Counted from the first letter of the stretch, positions 1 through 8,739 are shown. The stretch is 64,000 nucleotides of DNA from Mycolicibacterium hippocampi (GCF_010723735.1 NZ_BLLB01000002.1:4154001-4218000), one strand, 5' to 3'. Program-made: numbers and translations. Notes: generated by a model not told the origin, from the sequence alone.

Positions 1-870
1 CTCTGTCAGCCCGTAGGCGTTGACGAGTCCGACGCCCGGCAACATGTCCATGGTCTTGCGAACAAGGGGCAAGGGAACTTTGGATCCGCCGTATGCGAGG
101 TTCTTCAGCGTGGGCAGTGCCATCGGTTCGCGTTCGAGCGCGGAGATGATGCGGTCGAGCATCGTCGGAACCACGGTGGCGGTGGTGATGGCCTCCTCGG
201 CCAACAATCTGATCCATTCGCGTGGGTCGAAGTGCCGCAGATACACCGTCTTACGCCCGGCGTAGAGGTTCGACAGTGCCGCTCCCACACCGGCGATGTG
301 ATAGGGCGGCACGCATACCAGCGCAGCATCGTCCGGTTCGGCTGCTCCGAAATCCACGGTGCCCATGACATAGCTGGTCAGGTTGTTGTGCGTCAGTTCC
401 ACGGCTTTCGGCTGCGCACTGGTCCCCGAGGTGAAGAGCACGACCCCGACTCCGTCGGGGTCGGCAAACTCGTTGACCGCAGCCGTACTGCCCGCAGCAG
501 CCAGGAACTCGGTGGATTCGATGATCAGTCGACCGGCCCCGGCAAGAACGTCGACGTATTCACGGTCGGCGACGATGACCGGCTCCGGTAGCCGGCCGAT
601 CAACTCGTGCAGACCGCTGCTGCTCAGGCGGTAGTTCAACGGACAGAACGGTAACGCCGCGCGAGCGGCGCTGAACATCAGCAACGGCAGCATCGCGCCA
701 CCCGTGCCCACGTAGACGACGGTCTGCGCGCCCGTGGCCGACACCACGCCCGCCCCGCCGTCGGCCAGCGCGCTCAACTCCCCCGCAGTGAGCCGCACGC
801 CGTCGGACACCACGGCCGTCCGATTCGGCTCAGCCGAGGCAGCCATCTCCAGCAGTAGCGAAAGGCTCAT
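1..870 (-). CDS. Acyl-CoA ligase (AMP-forming), FadD-like, 3' end outside window
   Basis: The frame is open from the ATG at 870 to the left edge, giving the first 290 residues of an ANL-superfamily ligase of usual length about 500. This family activates a carboxylic acid with ATP and then transfers it to CoA. The phosphate-binding motif TSGTSAQPK lies at residues 147-155, followed by AVELTH. The A5-type motif NAYGLTE lies at residues 284-290, exactly at the edge. The C-terminal domain with the catalytic lysine is not in the window. The gene is divergent from the small gene at 1054, with about 180 bp between them. The substrate cannot be read from the sequence; the neighbours suggest a catabolic acid. 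Confidence 0.9.
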   Translation of the reverse strand, partial: MSLSLLLEMAASAEPNRTAVVSDGVRLTAGELSALADGGAGVVSATGAQTVVYVGTGGAMLPLLMFSAARAALPFCPLNYRLSSSGLHELIGRLPEPVIVADREYVDVLAGAGRLIIESTEFLAAAGSTAAVNEFADPDGVGVVLFTSGTSAQPKAVELTHNNLTSYVMGTVDFGAAEPDDAALVCVPPYHIAGVGAALSNLYAGRKTVYLRHFDPREWIRLLAEEAITTATVVPTMLDRIISALEREPMALPTLKNLAYGGSKVPLPLVRKTMDMLPGVGLVNAYGLTE

Positions 871-1053
871 CGCGAACCCACCTCCGGCGGCGTTGCGACT
901 TGCCACAGCCAGCGGTTATGGACATTCTCAGAAATGGAAGCGATCATTGACACCATGTTCTCATATCGCACGTGCCAATCGAACCCCGAACACCGAAATG
1001 GAGCGCGCCGTGCATGCTGAGGTCGATCCTGCACACGGCGAACGCCCTACGCC

Positions 1054-1620
1054 GTGAGTTCGCCGACCAAACCCGTAAGCGGGTTCCAGACGTTCCCGGA
1101 GAGCGCCGCGACCCGAGCTCGCGGGTGTCGTTACAGGATGCTGGTGCTCGCCAACGACAGCGCTGATGCCATCGCGGCGGCGGGCGGGCTGTTGTTCGAC
1201 CGGGCGAGCGCAGGGTGGATCGTCGATGTTCGGACGGCGCTGCCGGCGGATGAGACTGCTTTCCGGATACTCGGCGTGCCCGTGGGCGCGCTCCCAGACG
1301 CAGTCGACGCGACGGAAGAGTGGCCGGATGCCCTCGTAGTATCCGGCAAGCTGCACGGCCAGGATGCTGCGGTCCGCGAGCTGTTCCTCGAAGCCGCGAA
1401 CCACACCGGCACGGAGGTGGCCATGTGGGGCGGGCAGTGGCCGCGTGACCTCGAGCCAGGCGTGGGGCGGGTGGAGCACCGTCTCAGTCATGCGGCAGTG
1501 GCGTTCAAGCCTCATGCGATGGCGGCAGCAGGCTTGCCCCCCGACGCCGAAGCCGCTGAGGAGTTCCACAGCGGCCGGAGCGGATTCGCCCTCGCGGGGC
1601 CGAGAAGCGCGTCGCCCTAG
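1054..1620 (+). CDS. Conserved hypothetical protein, about 160-188 aa
   Basis: I do not recognise a named domain. The reading is coherent and protein-like, including RMLVLANDSADAIAAAGG, GGLLFDRASAGW and FRILGVPVGALP. A tail contains WGGQWPRDLEPG and VEHRLSHAAVAFKPHA. The pattern suggests a small alpha/beta cytosolic protein. The longest frame begins with GTG at 1054. An internal ATG at 1138 would give 160 residues starting at the conserved-looking MLVLAND and may be the real start. It is convergent with the P450 at 1617 and overlaps its stop codon by 4 nt. No function is proposed. Confidence 0.6.
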   Translation: MSSPTKPVSGFQTFPESAATRARGCRYRMLVLANDSADAIAAAGGLLFDRASAGWIVDVRTALPADETAFRILGVPVGALPDAVDATEEWPDALVVSGKLHGQDAAVRELFLEAANHTGTEVAMWGGQWPRDLEPGVGRVEHRLSHAAVAFKPHAMAAAGLPPDAEAAEEFHSGRSGFALAGPRSASP

Positions 1621-2846
1621 CTCACCCGACGAACCGGGACGTTGGAATATCCGGCCACGTTCGACATCGCCACCCGTTTCAGGCCGGTGCGGTCCACCTG
1701 GTACTCGGGCAGGAGGTCCAACAGCGCATTCAAGGCGATGCGGCTCTCCATCCGTGCCAGCGCGGCGCCGAGGCAGCTGTGCACGCCGTACCCGAAGGCC
1801 AGATTGAAACCCATCTTGCGTTCGCGGTCGATGTCGAGCCGATCCGGGTCCGGGAACATCCGCTCATCTCGTGTCGCGGACGCTGTCAGCAGCAGTACAA
1901 CGCTTCCTGCGGGGATCGTTGTGCCGTGCAGCGTCACATCGCGTGTTGTGGTCCGGACCTGGTACTGAGAGGGCGCCTCGTAGCGCAGCAGTTCCTCGAT
2001 GGCCGCCGGGATCTTGCTGCGATCTCGCTGCAAGCTCTGCCACTGTTCCGGAAAGCCGGCAAATGCCACGATCGCATTGCCGATCAGTTTTGTCACCGTT
2101 TCCGCACCTGCTCCACCGAGAAGCGTGGCAAAGCCGGCGATGTCAACGTCGGTCAGCTTCTCGACGTGACCGTCGCGTTCGATCTCCGTCTCTATCAGCC
2201 GGCTGATCATGTCGTCCTCAGGCTTGTCCCGACGTTTCTGGATGAGCTTGTAGTAATAGACGCCGGTGTTCATCGACGCTTCGAAACCTTCACGTGGAAC
2301 GGCGATTTCACCAGGACGGCGCTCCAGCAACAGATCGAGCCAGAGCCGGATCTGATGACGGTGTTCCTTCGGCACGCCCAGCATCGTGGTGATCACCTCG
2401 TTCGGAAAGAGCGCCGAGAAATCGGCGACCACGTCGAACGCCGTTGGGTCGATCGCATCGATTCGCTCGTAGATCTTCTCGCGCACCATGTCCTCGAGGG
2501 ACGCGATCGCGCGTGGGGTGAACACGCTGCTCACCAACTTCCGCATCTTCTGATGCTCGGGCGGGTCCATCGAGATGATCACCTTCGGCGGCGGGATGGC
2601 GTCGTCGTGGGCCTTCACCATATCGAGGGTGGCACCTTTGGCAGACGAGTACGTCTCGTGATCCTTCGTGGCCGGAGCGACGTCCTCGTAGCGCGACAGT
2701 GCCCAGAAGTCCCACTTCGCGTTGTAGTAGACCGGTTGCTGGTCGCGCAGCCGTCGAAAAGTTGCGTAGGCTCCGCCGAAGAACTCCTCCGAGAATGGGT
2801 CGAACTCGAGCGGAGCTTCCGAGATGGCAGGTCGGTGAACGCTCAA
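1617..2846 (-). CDS. Cytochrome P450 (409 aa)
   Basis: This is a heme monooxygenase, and all family signatures are present. The I-helix oxygen-activation motif GGAGAET is at residues 244-250, ExxR (EELLR) at 284-288, and the heme loop FGYGVHSCLG at 351-360 with Cys358 as thiolate ligand. The length is normal for soluble bacterial class I P450s, which need a ferredoxin and a reductase; neither is encoded next to it. Its ATG overlaps the stop of the upstream CoA-transferase (ATGA at 2843-2846), so the two are probably translationally coupled and may act on the same substrate. The CYP family and substrate cannot be assigned by eye. Confidence 0.95.
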   Translation of the reverse strand: MSVHRPAISEAPLEFDPFSEEFFGGAYATFRRLRDQQPVYYNAKWDFWALSRYEDVAPATKDHETYSSAKGATLDMVKAHDDAIPPPKVIISMDPPEHQKMRKLVSSVFTPRAIASLEDMVREKIYERIDAIDPTAFDVVADFSALFPNEVITTMLGVPKEHRHQIRLWLDLLLERRPGEIAVPREGFEASMNTGVYYYKLIQKRRDKPEDDMISRLIETEIERDGHVEKLTDVDIAGFATLLGGAGAETVTKLIGNAIVAFAGFPEQWQSLQRDRSKIPAAIEELLRYEAPSQYQVRTTTRDVTLHGTTIPAGSVVLLLTASATRDERMFPDPDRLDIDRERKMGFNLAFGYGVHSCLGAALARMESRIALNALLDLLPEYQVDRTGLKRVAMSNVAGYSNVPVRRVS

Positions 2847-4075
2847 AGAATCGCTCCTGATTCCTTGTACCGCTCAATCGCTTCCCAGGTGAAGCCGGCG
2901 TCCATCAGCACTTCCTCGGTGTGTTGTCCGTGTTCAGGCGCTCCGGGTGGGACGACTGGCTGTTCGTCGAACTGGACCGGGTTGGTGGGCAGGGCAAAAG
3001 GTGCGCCGTTGGTCGTGGTCGTCTGGGCGATGTAACCGTTGGCAGTGACGGCGGCATCCTCGCAGAGTTCGCCCGGGGTCTGGACGATCGACCAGGCACC
3101 CGACAATCCGGCTAGGGCTTGGCGCCATTCGGCGACCGTCCGCTGTGCGAACACGTCGTCCAGGAGCGCAATCAGTGCCACCCTGTTTTCGTAGCGCGCT
3201 GCCGGTTCGGCGAAGCGCGGATCGTCGATGAGCTCGGGCACACCGAGCGTCCGCATCGCCTCGGGGTAGAACTTGTCCAACTGCAACATCATCAACTGCA
3301 CGTAGCGATCGTCTTTCGTGCGGTAGGTACCGACCAACGGATTCGGCGCATCGGCGTGCCCGTACTTGGGAATGGCACCGCCGCCGTGGATCTGGCTGAC
3401 CGCGACGTCCGGGCTCAGATTCCAGGCCGCCAGGCCGAGCAACGACACGTCGACCACCGAGCCCTCCCCTGTCGTGGCCTTCTTGTACAGGGCTGCGGCG
3501 ATACCGCCGGCGATCGTCATGCCGCCCAGAAGGTCACCGAACGCGGGGCGTGACCGCACCAGTTCGTCGTGTTCCTCGGTGAGTACCGTCGCAATTCCAC
3601 CCCGTGCCCAGTAGGACACCCCGTCGTAGCCCGCCTTGTCGGCATCCGGGCCCTTCGGACCGTGGCCCGACCCGCGCACGTAGACGACGCTCGGATTGAC
3701 CGCGCGGATGTCGTCGACGTCGATACCCATCTTCCTGCGTCGGTGTGGCAGGTAGCTGGTCAGGAACACATCGCAGCGTTTGGCGAGCTCGCGGACGACC
3801 TCCTTTCCGCCCGGGGTGCTCAAGTCGACACCAATCGACTTCTTGCCCCGATTCGGGATCTCGATCATGTAATTGACTGAATCACCGCCCTGATCCACGA
3901 TGCCCATGGTGACCAGACCACGTTGCGGATCGCCGCCGTCGCGCGGTTCGACCTTGACGACCTCTGCCCCCCATTCGGCGAGCACTGCGCCCGCCGATGG
4001 CACGAACGTCCAAGCAGCGACTTCGAGCACGCGAACTCCGTTGAGCACTTTGTCTGTGGAAATGACGGCCTCCAA
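2843..4075 (-). CDS. CaiB/BaiF-type class III CoA-transferase
   Basis: This family moves CoA between acyl-CoAs and free acids through an aspartyl-CoA thioester, or acts as a racemase. The N-terminus reads VLNGVRVLEVAAWTF, followed by AEVVKVEPRDGGDPQR and RGKKSIGVDLSTPGGKEV, all typical. The probable catalytic Asp is in SVVDVSLLGLAAW, near residue 209. The frame is open up to an ATG at 4228, but that would run over the divergent ligase start and add about 50 residues foreign to the family. TTG 4075 gives 410 residues, the usual size; GTG 4048 is the alternative. The start is uncertain. It is first in an operon with the P450. Confidence 0.88.
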   Translation of the reverse strand: MEAVISTDKVLNGVRVLEVAAWTFVPSAGAVLAEWGAEVVKVEPRDGGDPQRGLVTMGIVDQGGDSVNYMIEIPNRGKKSIGVDLSTPGGKEVVRELAKRCDVFLTSYLPHRRRKMGIDVDDIRAVNPSVVYVRGSGHGPKGPDADKAGYDGVSYWARGGIATVLTEEHDELVRSRPAFGDLLGGMTIAGGIAAALYKKATTGEGSVVDVSLLGLAAWNLSPDVAVSQIHGGGAIPKYGHADAPNPLVGTYRTKDDRYVQLMMLQLDKFYPEAMRTLGVPELIDDPRFAEPAARYENRVALIALLDDVFAQRTVAEWRQALAGLSGAWSIVQTPGELCEDAAVTANGYIAQTTTTNGAPFALPTNPVQFDEQPVVPPGAPEHGQHTEEVLMDAGFTWEAIERYKESGAIL

Positions 4076-4176
4076 TGAATCGTTGGTGATGACGGCTTGC
4101 CGCGGTGTCTTGATCGCTCTAGAGCCGCGCTCGGTGCAGCGTCCACGGCAACATTGTAAAGGTCGTTCACGCCATT

Positions 4177-4194
4177 CGAGAACCATGATTCTCG
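4177..4194. promoter_or_regulatory. Near-perfect palindrome in the divergent CoA-transferase / acyl-CoA ligase promoter
   Basis: The sequence CGAGAACCATGATTCTCG has 6-bp arms (CGAGAA/TTCTCG) around a CATG centre, with one mismatched pair. It lies 22 bp before the ligase ATG at 4216 and about 100 bp before the CoA-transferase start, where a regulator could act on both genes. It has the size and symmetry of a TetR- or GntR-type operator. No regulator gene is adjacent. Confidence 0.45.
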
Positions 4195-4215
4195 TCTGCG
4201 GTACCATCAGGACCC

Positions 4216-5826
4216 ATGCCGTTTCCATCCATCAACCCGACCGTCCCAGCTCTGGTGCGGTCGAGCGCAGAGCGCTTCGGCGATCGGGCGTTCCTGATCG
4301 CCGCAGGGGAAGAACTCAGCTACACCGAACTGGACCTGCGTTCTTCCTGGCTGGCAACCAGTCTGCTGACTGCGGGCGTGGGCAAGGGAGACCATGTCGG
4401 GATCTTGATGCCGAACAGCATCGAGTGGGCGGTGGCCTGGTTCGCCGCCACTCGGATCGGCGCTGTCGCGGTACCGCTGAACACCTTCTACAAGGCTTCA
4501 GAGCTCGCGTGGACAACGCGACATGCCGACCTTCGGACCATCCTGGCGCGGTCGACGTTCCGCAATCAAGACTTCATCGGACTGCTCGAAGAGGCGCTGC
4601 CGGGACTGGCCCAGCAGCGCGATCCGGGACAGCTCGCCGTGGCATCGGCGCCGTACTTGCGCAGCGTATCGGTATGGGGGGAATGCGATCGTCCGTGGAG
4701 CACCTCGATCGGCGACGCAGGGTCGCCGCGCATCGACGCGGAGTTCCTGGCCGCCGTCGAATCCTGCGTGACTCCGGCCGACGACGCAATGATCATCTAC
4801 ACCTCGGGCAGCACCGGCAACCCGAAAGCGCCGGTGCACAGCCAGGGGGCGCTGGTCCGCCACACCTACAATCTCACCTCCCACTACGGTGTCACCACGG
4901 ATTCCGTGATGTTCACGGCCATGCCGTTCTTCTGGGTGGGCGGGCTCATCACCGGCCTGCTAGCGGTGATCCACCACGGGGCGACGCTCGTCACCCAGCC
5001 GGCGTTCGATCCCGCTGAGGCGCTCGCACTGATCGAGAAGCATCGGGCCACGATCACGCTCGGCTGGCCTCAGCAGGGCAAGACATTGGCCGAACATCCC
5101 GAGTTCGGCAGCCGGGATCTGAGCTCGGTTCAGCGAACCAGTATGCCTGCGATGGTTCCCGCAGATCGACGTCCACAGGGCCCGAACGCTCTCGGCATGA
5201 CCGAACTGTCCGGTAACCACATCGGGGTCGATCCGTACATCGCACAGCCCGCCGGACGCTCGGAGACCGGTGGCTACTCGATCGAGGGTCTCGAGCACGT
5301 CATTGTCGATCCCGACACCGGGCAGCCGGTGCCCGTCGGCACCGAGGGCGAGATCTGGGTGCGCGGTTACTCCTTGATGCAGCGGCTGTACAAGCGCGAG
5401 CGCGAGGACGTCTTCACCGTCGACGGCTACTACCGCACCGGCGATTGCGGTGTGCAGTACGACGACGGATGGATCAGGTTCACCGGCCGGCTCGGAGACC
5501 TGATCAAGACCGGTGGAGGCACGAATGTCACGCCGTCGGAAGTCGAACTGGCACTGAGTAATTGCGATGGCGTCCTCGAGGCCTACGTGGTGGGCGTCGA
5601 GGACGGCGACAACGGTACCGTGGTCGGCGCCGCGGTGGTGCCCCGCGGGGACGCAGCACTCGACAGTGGCGAATTGCGCAAGCAGGTTCGGGGACAGCTG
5701 TCTGCGTACAAGGTGCCCAAGTTCATCTGGGTCACGGCCAAGCAGGATCTGCCCTTCACGGCGTCGGGCAAGGTCAAGAAGTCCGATCTCGCCGACCAGC
5801 TCAGCAGGCTGCTCGTGCGCCGCTAG
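4216..5826 (+). CDS. Acyl-CoA ligase (AMP-forming), 536 aa
   Basis: This is a full-length ANL ligase that forms an acyl-adenylate and then an acyl-CoA. The motif YTSGSTGNPKAPVHSQ starts near residue 195, NALGMTELSG near 323, YRTGDCGVQYDDGW in the hinge region, and the catalytic lysine of TASGKVKK close to the C-terminus. The P-loop is slightly atypical: the usual PKGV is PKAP here, but the Ser/Thr/Gly-rich part and the lysine are intact, so activity is expected. It is divergent from the CoA-transferase/P450 pair across a short promoter that holds a palindrome. Together these genes look like CoA-thioester catabolism of an oxidised substrate. Confidence 0.93.
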   Translation: MPFPSINPTVPALVRSSAERFGDRAFLIAAGEELSYTELDLRSSWLATSLLTAGVGKGDHVGILMPNSIEWAVAWFAATRIGAVAVPLNTFYKASELAWTTRHADLRTILARSTFRNQDFIGLLEEALPGLAQQRDPGQLAVASAPYLRSVSVWGECDRPWSTSIGDAGSPRIDAEFLAAVESCVTPADDAMIIYTSGSTGNPKAPVHSQGALVRHTYNLTSHYGVTTDSVMFTAMPFFWVGGLITGLLAVIHHGATLVTQPAFDPAEALALIEKHRATITLGWPQQGKTLAEHPEFGSRDLSSVQRTSMPAMVPADRRPQGPNALGMTELSGNHIGVDPYIAQPAGRSETGGYSIEGLEHVIVDPDTGQPVPVGTEGEIWVRGYSLMQRLYKREREDVFTVDGYYRTGDCGVQYDDGWIRFTGRLGDLIKTGGGTNVTPSEVELALSNCDGVLEAYVVGVEDGDNGTVVGAAVVPRGDAALDSGELRKQVRGQLSAYKVPKFIWVTAKQDLPFTASGKVKKSDLADQLSRLLVRR

Positions 5827-5902
5827 TCCACCAGAGAATGGTCGTCGGGCATATCGGTCGCCATCAACGTCAGCGGAATCACCTCGGTCAGCTCGAATAT
5901 CC

Positions 5903-5980
5903 GAGTTCTCGAATAACGATCATTTGCGTTCTCACGGGTTTAGATTGGCCAGGCAACGCGTAGGCCTACCGTCCGAGAGG
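5903..5980 (+). promoter_or_regulatory. Promoter region of the SDR at 5986, with TTCTC repeats and RBS
   Basis: The gap after the ligase contains CGAGTTCTCG (5902-5911, a 10-bp palindrome) and, downstream, TTTGCGTTCTCA near 5923-5934. These resemble the TTCTC arms of the palindromes at 4177 and 8724. GAGAGG at about 5975-5980 is the likely ribosome binding site for the GTG start at 5986. Functional assignment is inference. Confidence 0.3.
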
Positions 5981-5985
5981 ATTCC

Positions 5986-6774
5986 GTGGCGCTGGAGCAG
6001 TTTCGTCTTGACGATCAGGTCGCAATCGTGACGGGTGCGGGCCGCGGCGTAGGCGAGGGAATCGCCAAGGTGCTCGCCGAAGCCGGCGCGACGGTCGTGG
6101 GCACCGCCCGGACGTCGTCCGAGGTGAACGAAACGATCGAGGCCATCCAGGATGCAGGCGGCAAGGGCCTGGCGATCACCGCGGATGCGCTCGTCCGAGA
6201 GGACAGCGAACGGGTGGTCCGAACCGCCGTTGACGAGTTCGGCCGCATCGACATCCTGATCAACAACGTCGGGTTCGCCACCTACGGATCCTTTCTGGAC
6301 CTGACCGACGACAACCTGCGCCTCACCTTCGACTACTGCGTCACCTCGGCGTTCATCATGAGCCAGCTCGTCGTTCCGCACATGCTGAAGGTGGGGCGAG
6401 GCTCCATCGTCAACATCTCCTCCGGCGCGGGCCGGTTCGGCATCCGCGGGCTACTGCCCTACTGTGTCGCCAAGGGTGGACTGGAAGCACTGACCCGGGC
6501 AATGGCACAGGAACTCGCACCCAAAATTCGCGTCAACGCCATCGCACTCGGCGCATTCATGACCACCGGGCTGCAGTCCAGCTTCGATCTGATGCCCGGT
6601 TCCGAGGAGCAGTTGAAGGCCCGCACGCCGCTGCACCGCGTCGGCGATGTCGAGGACCTCGGCCGCCTGGCGCTGTATCTGTCGACACGCGATTGTTATG
6701 CGACGAATTCGGTTTTCGTCGTCGACGGGGGCCTGCAAGGGCCCAATTCCGAACTGCCCATCCCCGATCTGTGA
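5986..6774 (+). CDS. Short-chain dehydrogenase/reductase, classical SDR (262 aa)
   Basis: This NAD(P)-dependent oxidoreductase interconverts an alcohol and a ketone. The cofactor motif TGAGRGVG is at about 16-23, NNVG at about 91-94, a catalytic Ser in the SSGAGRFG segment and YCVAK (Tyr159, Lys163). The C-terminus VFVVDGGLQGPN is typical of FabG-like SDRs. GTG 5986 is preceded by GAGAGG, which supports this start. The DAPDH-like gene follows after 20 bp with its own strong RBS, so the two are probably one transcript. The substrate is unknown. Confidence 0.93.
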   Translation: MALEQFRLDDQVAIVTGAGRGVGEGIAKVLAEAGATVVGTARTSSEVNETIEAIQDAGGKGLAITADALVREDSERVVRTAVDEFGRIDILINNVGFATYGSFLDLTDDNLRLTFDYCVTSAFIMSQLVVPHMLKVGRGSIVNISSGAGRFGIRGLLPYCVAKGGLEALTRAMAQELAPKIRVNAIALGAFMTTGLQSSFDLMPGSEEQLKARTPLHRVGDVEDLGRLALYLSTRDCYATNSVFVVDGGLQGPNSELPIPDL

Positions 6775-6794
6775 CTGCTTCAAGGAGCGAATAC

Positions 6795-7880
6795 ATGAGT
6801 GCGAAACCGCTACGGGTGGCCGTCATCTCCACCGGGTGTATCAGCAGTGTTGCGATCCGCGCAATCGTGCGCCGTTCGCATCTGGAACTGGTCGGCGTGT
6901 GGGTGCACAGCCCCGACAAGGTCGGCAGGGACGCAGGTGAGATCGTCGGCCTGGGTGCGATCGGCGTGCTGACCACCGGCGACCTCGATGACATCATCGC
7001 GTTGAAGCCGGACTGCGTCCTCTACGGCGCCGCCAGTGCGGAGATGGACGCCGCGGCGGTGCGCGACTACGTGCGACTGCTCAACGGCGGCCTCAACGTC
7101 GTGACGACGAACACGCCCGGAATGATGTTCCCCGACAGGTGGATACCCGAGCTCGCCGGCCAGGTGCGCGCCGCCGCAGCGGCCGGCGGAGTCACCATCT
7201 ACACCTCGGGCATCGAACCCGGTTTCGCCGGAGACCAGTTCGCGATACTGCTCACGACACTGTCGAACACCATCCGGGCCATCCGCGCGCAGGAGATTTT
7301 CGACTACTCCGCCTACCCGAACCGCGATCTGATGGTGACCGCCATGGGGTTCGGCAAACCCCTCGACTTCACTCCGCTACTCGAACTCGAGGGCGCGCAG
7401 CAGTTCGCCTGGGGTCCACCCATCGGACTGGTCGCCAAGGCCCTGGGTGTCGAACTCGACGGAATCAGCGAGAAGTACGAGCGTGTCCTCACCCCGCGCG
7501 ACCTCCACGTGGCGTGCGGACTCATTCCGACAGGCACCGTCGGCGCGGTACGAGCTGAGACGACCGGGGTCGTCGACGGGCATCCGTTCATCACCATCGA
7601 GCACATCAATCGAATGGCGCCCGATCTGGCACCCGAGTGGGCCACAGCACCCAATGGAACGTATCGACTCATCATCGAAGGCCAACCCCACATGCAGTGC
7701 GATCTACGTCTGGGTACCGAGGACACGGCAGAGTCGGCCAATGCCAACGCGATGGAGGCCACCGCCATGCGCGTCGTCAACGCCATCCCGTACGTTGTCG
7801 ACGCCGCACCGGGCATCGCGACATCTCTGGAGCTACCCATCACCGCACCCCGAGGGGCGCTTGATTCGCCTAAACGGTGA
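6795..7880 (+). CDS. DAPDH-like NAD(P)-dependent oxidoreductase, paralog 1 (361 aa)
   Basis: It has an N-terminal Rossmann domain like dihydrodipicolinate reductase and a C-terminal 2,4-diaminopentanoate-dehydrogenase-like region. The start (LRVAVISTGCISSVAIRAI) deviates from the QWATG nucleotide motif of the other three copies. LELVGVWVHSPDKVGRDAG, GLNVVTTN and YTSGIEPGFAGDQ are shared family features. The C-terminus has AMRVVNAIPYVVDAAPG. ATG 6795 is chosen because AAGGAG sits at 6782-6787; the frame is open further upstream but would run into the SDR. Mycobacteria carry many such proteins of unproven function, often beside P450s and SDRs. The physiological substrate is unknown. Confidence 0.88.
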   Translation: MSAKPLRVAVISTGCISSVAIRAIVRRSHLELVGVWVHSPDKVGRDAGEIVGLGAIGVLTTGDLDDIIALKPDCVLYGAASAEMDAAAVRDYVRLLNGGLNVVTTNTPGMMFPDRWIPELAGQVRAAAAAGGVTIYTSGIEPGFAGDQFAILLTTLSNTIRAIRAQEIFDYSAYPNRDLMVTAMGFGKPLDFTPLLELEGAQQFAWGPPIGLVAKALGVELDGISEKYERVLTPRDLHVACGLIPTGTVGAVRAETTGVVDGHPFITIEHINRMAPDLAPEWATAPNGTYRLIIEGQPHMQCDLRLGTEDTAESANANAMEATAMRVVNAIPYVVDAAPGIATSLELPITAPRGALDSPKR

Positions 7881-7889
7881 ACATCGGTC

Positions 7890-8053
7890 CGCGCGGGGCA
7901 GCTTTGCCGGCCGAATGGTGGCCGAGGCCCTCCATCGGGATCTTTGCCGACGTCGACGACACGAACACGATGGATCCGCCTCCCCGTCATCAACGGCGCC
8001 CCGTAACGCAGCGCCAGAAAGTTCGACCGCAGGTTGCCCATCACATGGTCGGC
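7890..8053 (-). pseudogene. SDR fragment, central part, frameshifted
   Basis: Read on the minus strand, this piece gives MGNLRSNFLALRYGAPLMTG and then, after a one-base frame change, GSIVFVSSTSAKIPMEGLG followed by HHSAGKAA. This is the part of an SDR that runs from the NxxS region to the YxxxK helix; the usual Tyr position reads His. There is no N-terminal Rossmann part in frame and no C-terminus. It is inverted relative to the SDR C-terminal scrap at 8056-8184. Confidence 0.6.
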
Positions 8054-8055
8054 AA

Positions 8056-8184
8056 GCAGCTTTTACCGGACGCCGTGACGATGCCTGAGGACGTCGCCAG
8101 CGCGGTCGCGTGGCTGGCCTCCGACGAATCCCGGTAGGTGACCGCGACGGCCATGTCGGTCGATGTGGGAGCGACACAGGGCTA
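8056..8184 (+). pseudogene. SDR fragment, C-terminal part with in-frame stop
   Basis: The plus strand reads TMPEDVASAVAWLASDESR, then a TAG stop, then VTATAMSVDVGATQG and a second stop. This is the standard C-terminal end of an SDR, where SRYVTG and VDGGxxxG would be expected; the Tyr codon of that motif appears changed to TAG. No matching upstream part lies on this strand, so it is a relic. Confidence 0.6.
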
Positions 8185-8590
8185 GTCGACGCCGATTCGG
8201 GCGAGTGTTTCGGCCAGCTCGACGGGCCGGGAGAAGAACGGTGAATGACCGCCGTCCATCTCGACGAGATCGGCACCTATCCGTTCGGCAGCATTGCGGC
8301 GCGCCCACTCCGCACCGACTGCCCGGTCGGCGCGCAGCAGTATGTAGGTCGACGGGGTCGACGGCCGCTATCGAGTGGCCGACCACCACCACGTCGTCGG
8401 CTGAATCGCCCACCACATCGCCGATCGCGGCGTCCGCCACTCGAGCCCATTGCAGCGCGCCCGCCGAGTCGCCGTCGACCGGAAGGTCCGGCGCCACCGT
8501 GAGATGGCGGTGCCGCTGCAACTCGTCCTCGACAGCTTGCCAGCACGACGCTCTGTGCATTCCACCGTGCAGCAGCGCGAACACCGTCAC
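8182..8590 (-). pseudogene. Alpha/beta hydrolase with internal deletion and frameshift
   Basis: The N-terminal part starts with GTG 8590 and reads MTVFALLHGGMHRASCW, then VVVVGHS, the nucleophile-elbow region. Near 8355 the frame changes and the C-terminal part continues as STYILLRADRAVGAEWARR, then VEMDGGHSPFFSRPVELAE and IGVD before a TAG at 8182-8184. The catalytic His is in GGHSPF. About 130 residues remain of the usual 230 or so, so the lid and acid region are missing and the frame is broken. The GTG overlaps the stop of the truncated SDR before it (GTGA). Confidence 0.65.
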
Positions 8591-8700
8591 TGCTCTGACC
8601 GCAGTGCGGCTCCGTGTTCGACGAATCGGCGCACCGTCGCCGACCCTGTTCCGGCCCCGCCCCCTGTCACCAGTACGGTCTTACCGCTCACGTCGATCAC
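8587..8700 (-). pseudogene. SDR N-terminal stub (37 aa)
   Basis: From GTG 8700 the minus strand reads VIDVSGKTVLVTGGGAGTGS and then ATVRRFVEHGAALR before a stop at 8587-8589. TGGGAGTG is the cofactor glycine motif of a classical SDR, but everything after the first helix is missing. The stop overlaps the GTG of the decayed hydrolase. It may be the head of the SDR whose other parts lie at 7890-8184. Confidence 0.6.
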
Positions 8701-8723
8701 GCACCGCCAATTTCCACGGGGAT

Positions 8724-8739
8724 GAGAATATTAATTCTC
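8724..8739. promoter_or_regulatory. Inverted repeat with third half-site upstream of the two-repeat protein
   Basis: GAGAATATTAATTCTC has perfect 6-bp arms around ATTA. A further GAGAAT occurs at 8746-8751, 22 bp from the first, about two helical turns. It lies about 85 bp before the ATG at 8823 and just upstream of the degraded minus-strand genes. It is a plausible operator; the arms resemble those of the 4177-4194 palindrome. Confidence 0.4.

Noticed and set aside
1779..3035. Plus-strand frame (418 codons) opposite the P450 and CoA-transferase
   Set aside because: Antisense shadow; both minus-strand genes carry complete family motifs.
4076..4228. Longer N-terminus for the CoA-transferase from ATG 4228
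   Set aside because: It would overlap the divergent ligase start and the palindrome, and the added residues are Cys/Arg-rich and unlike the family.
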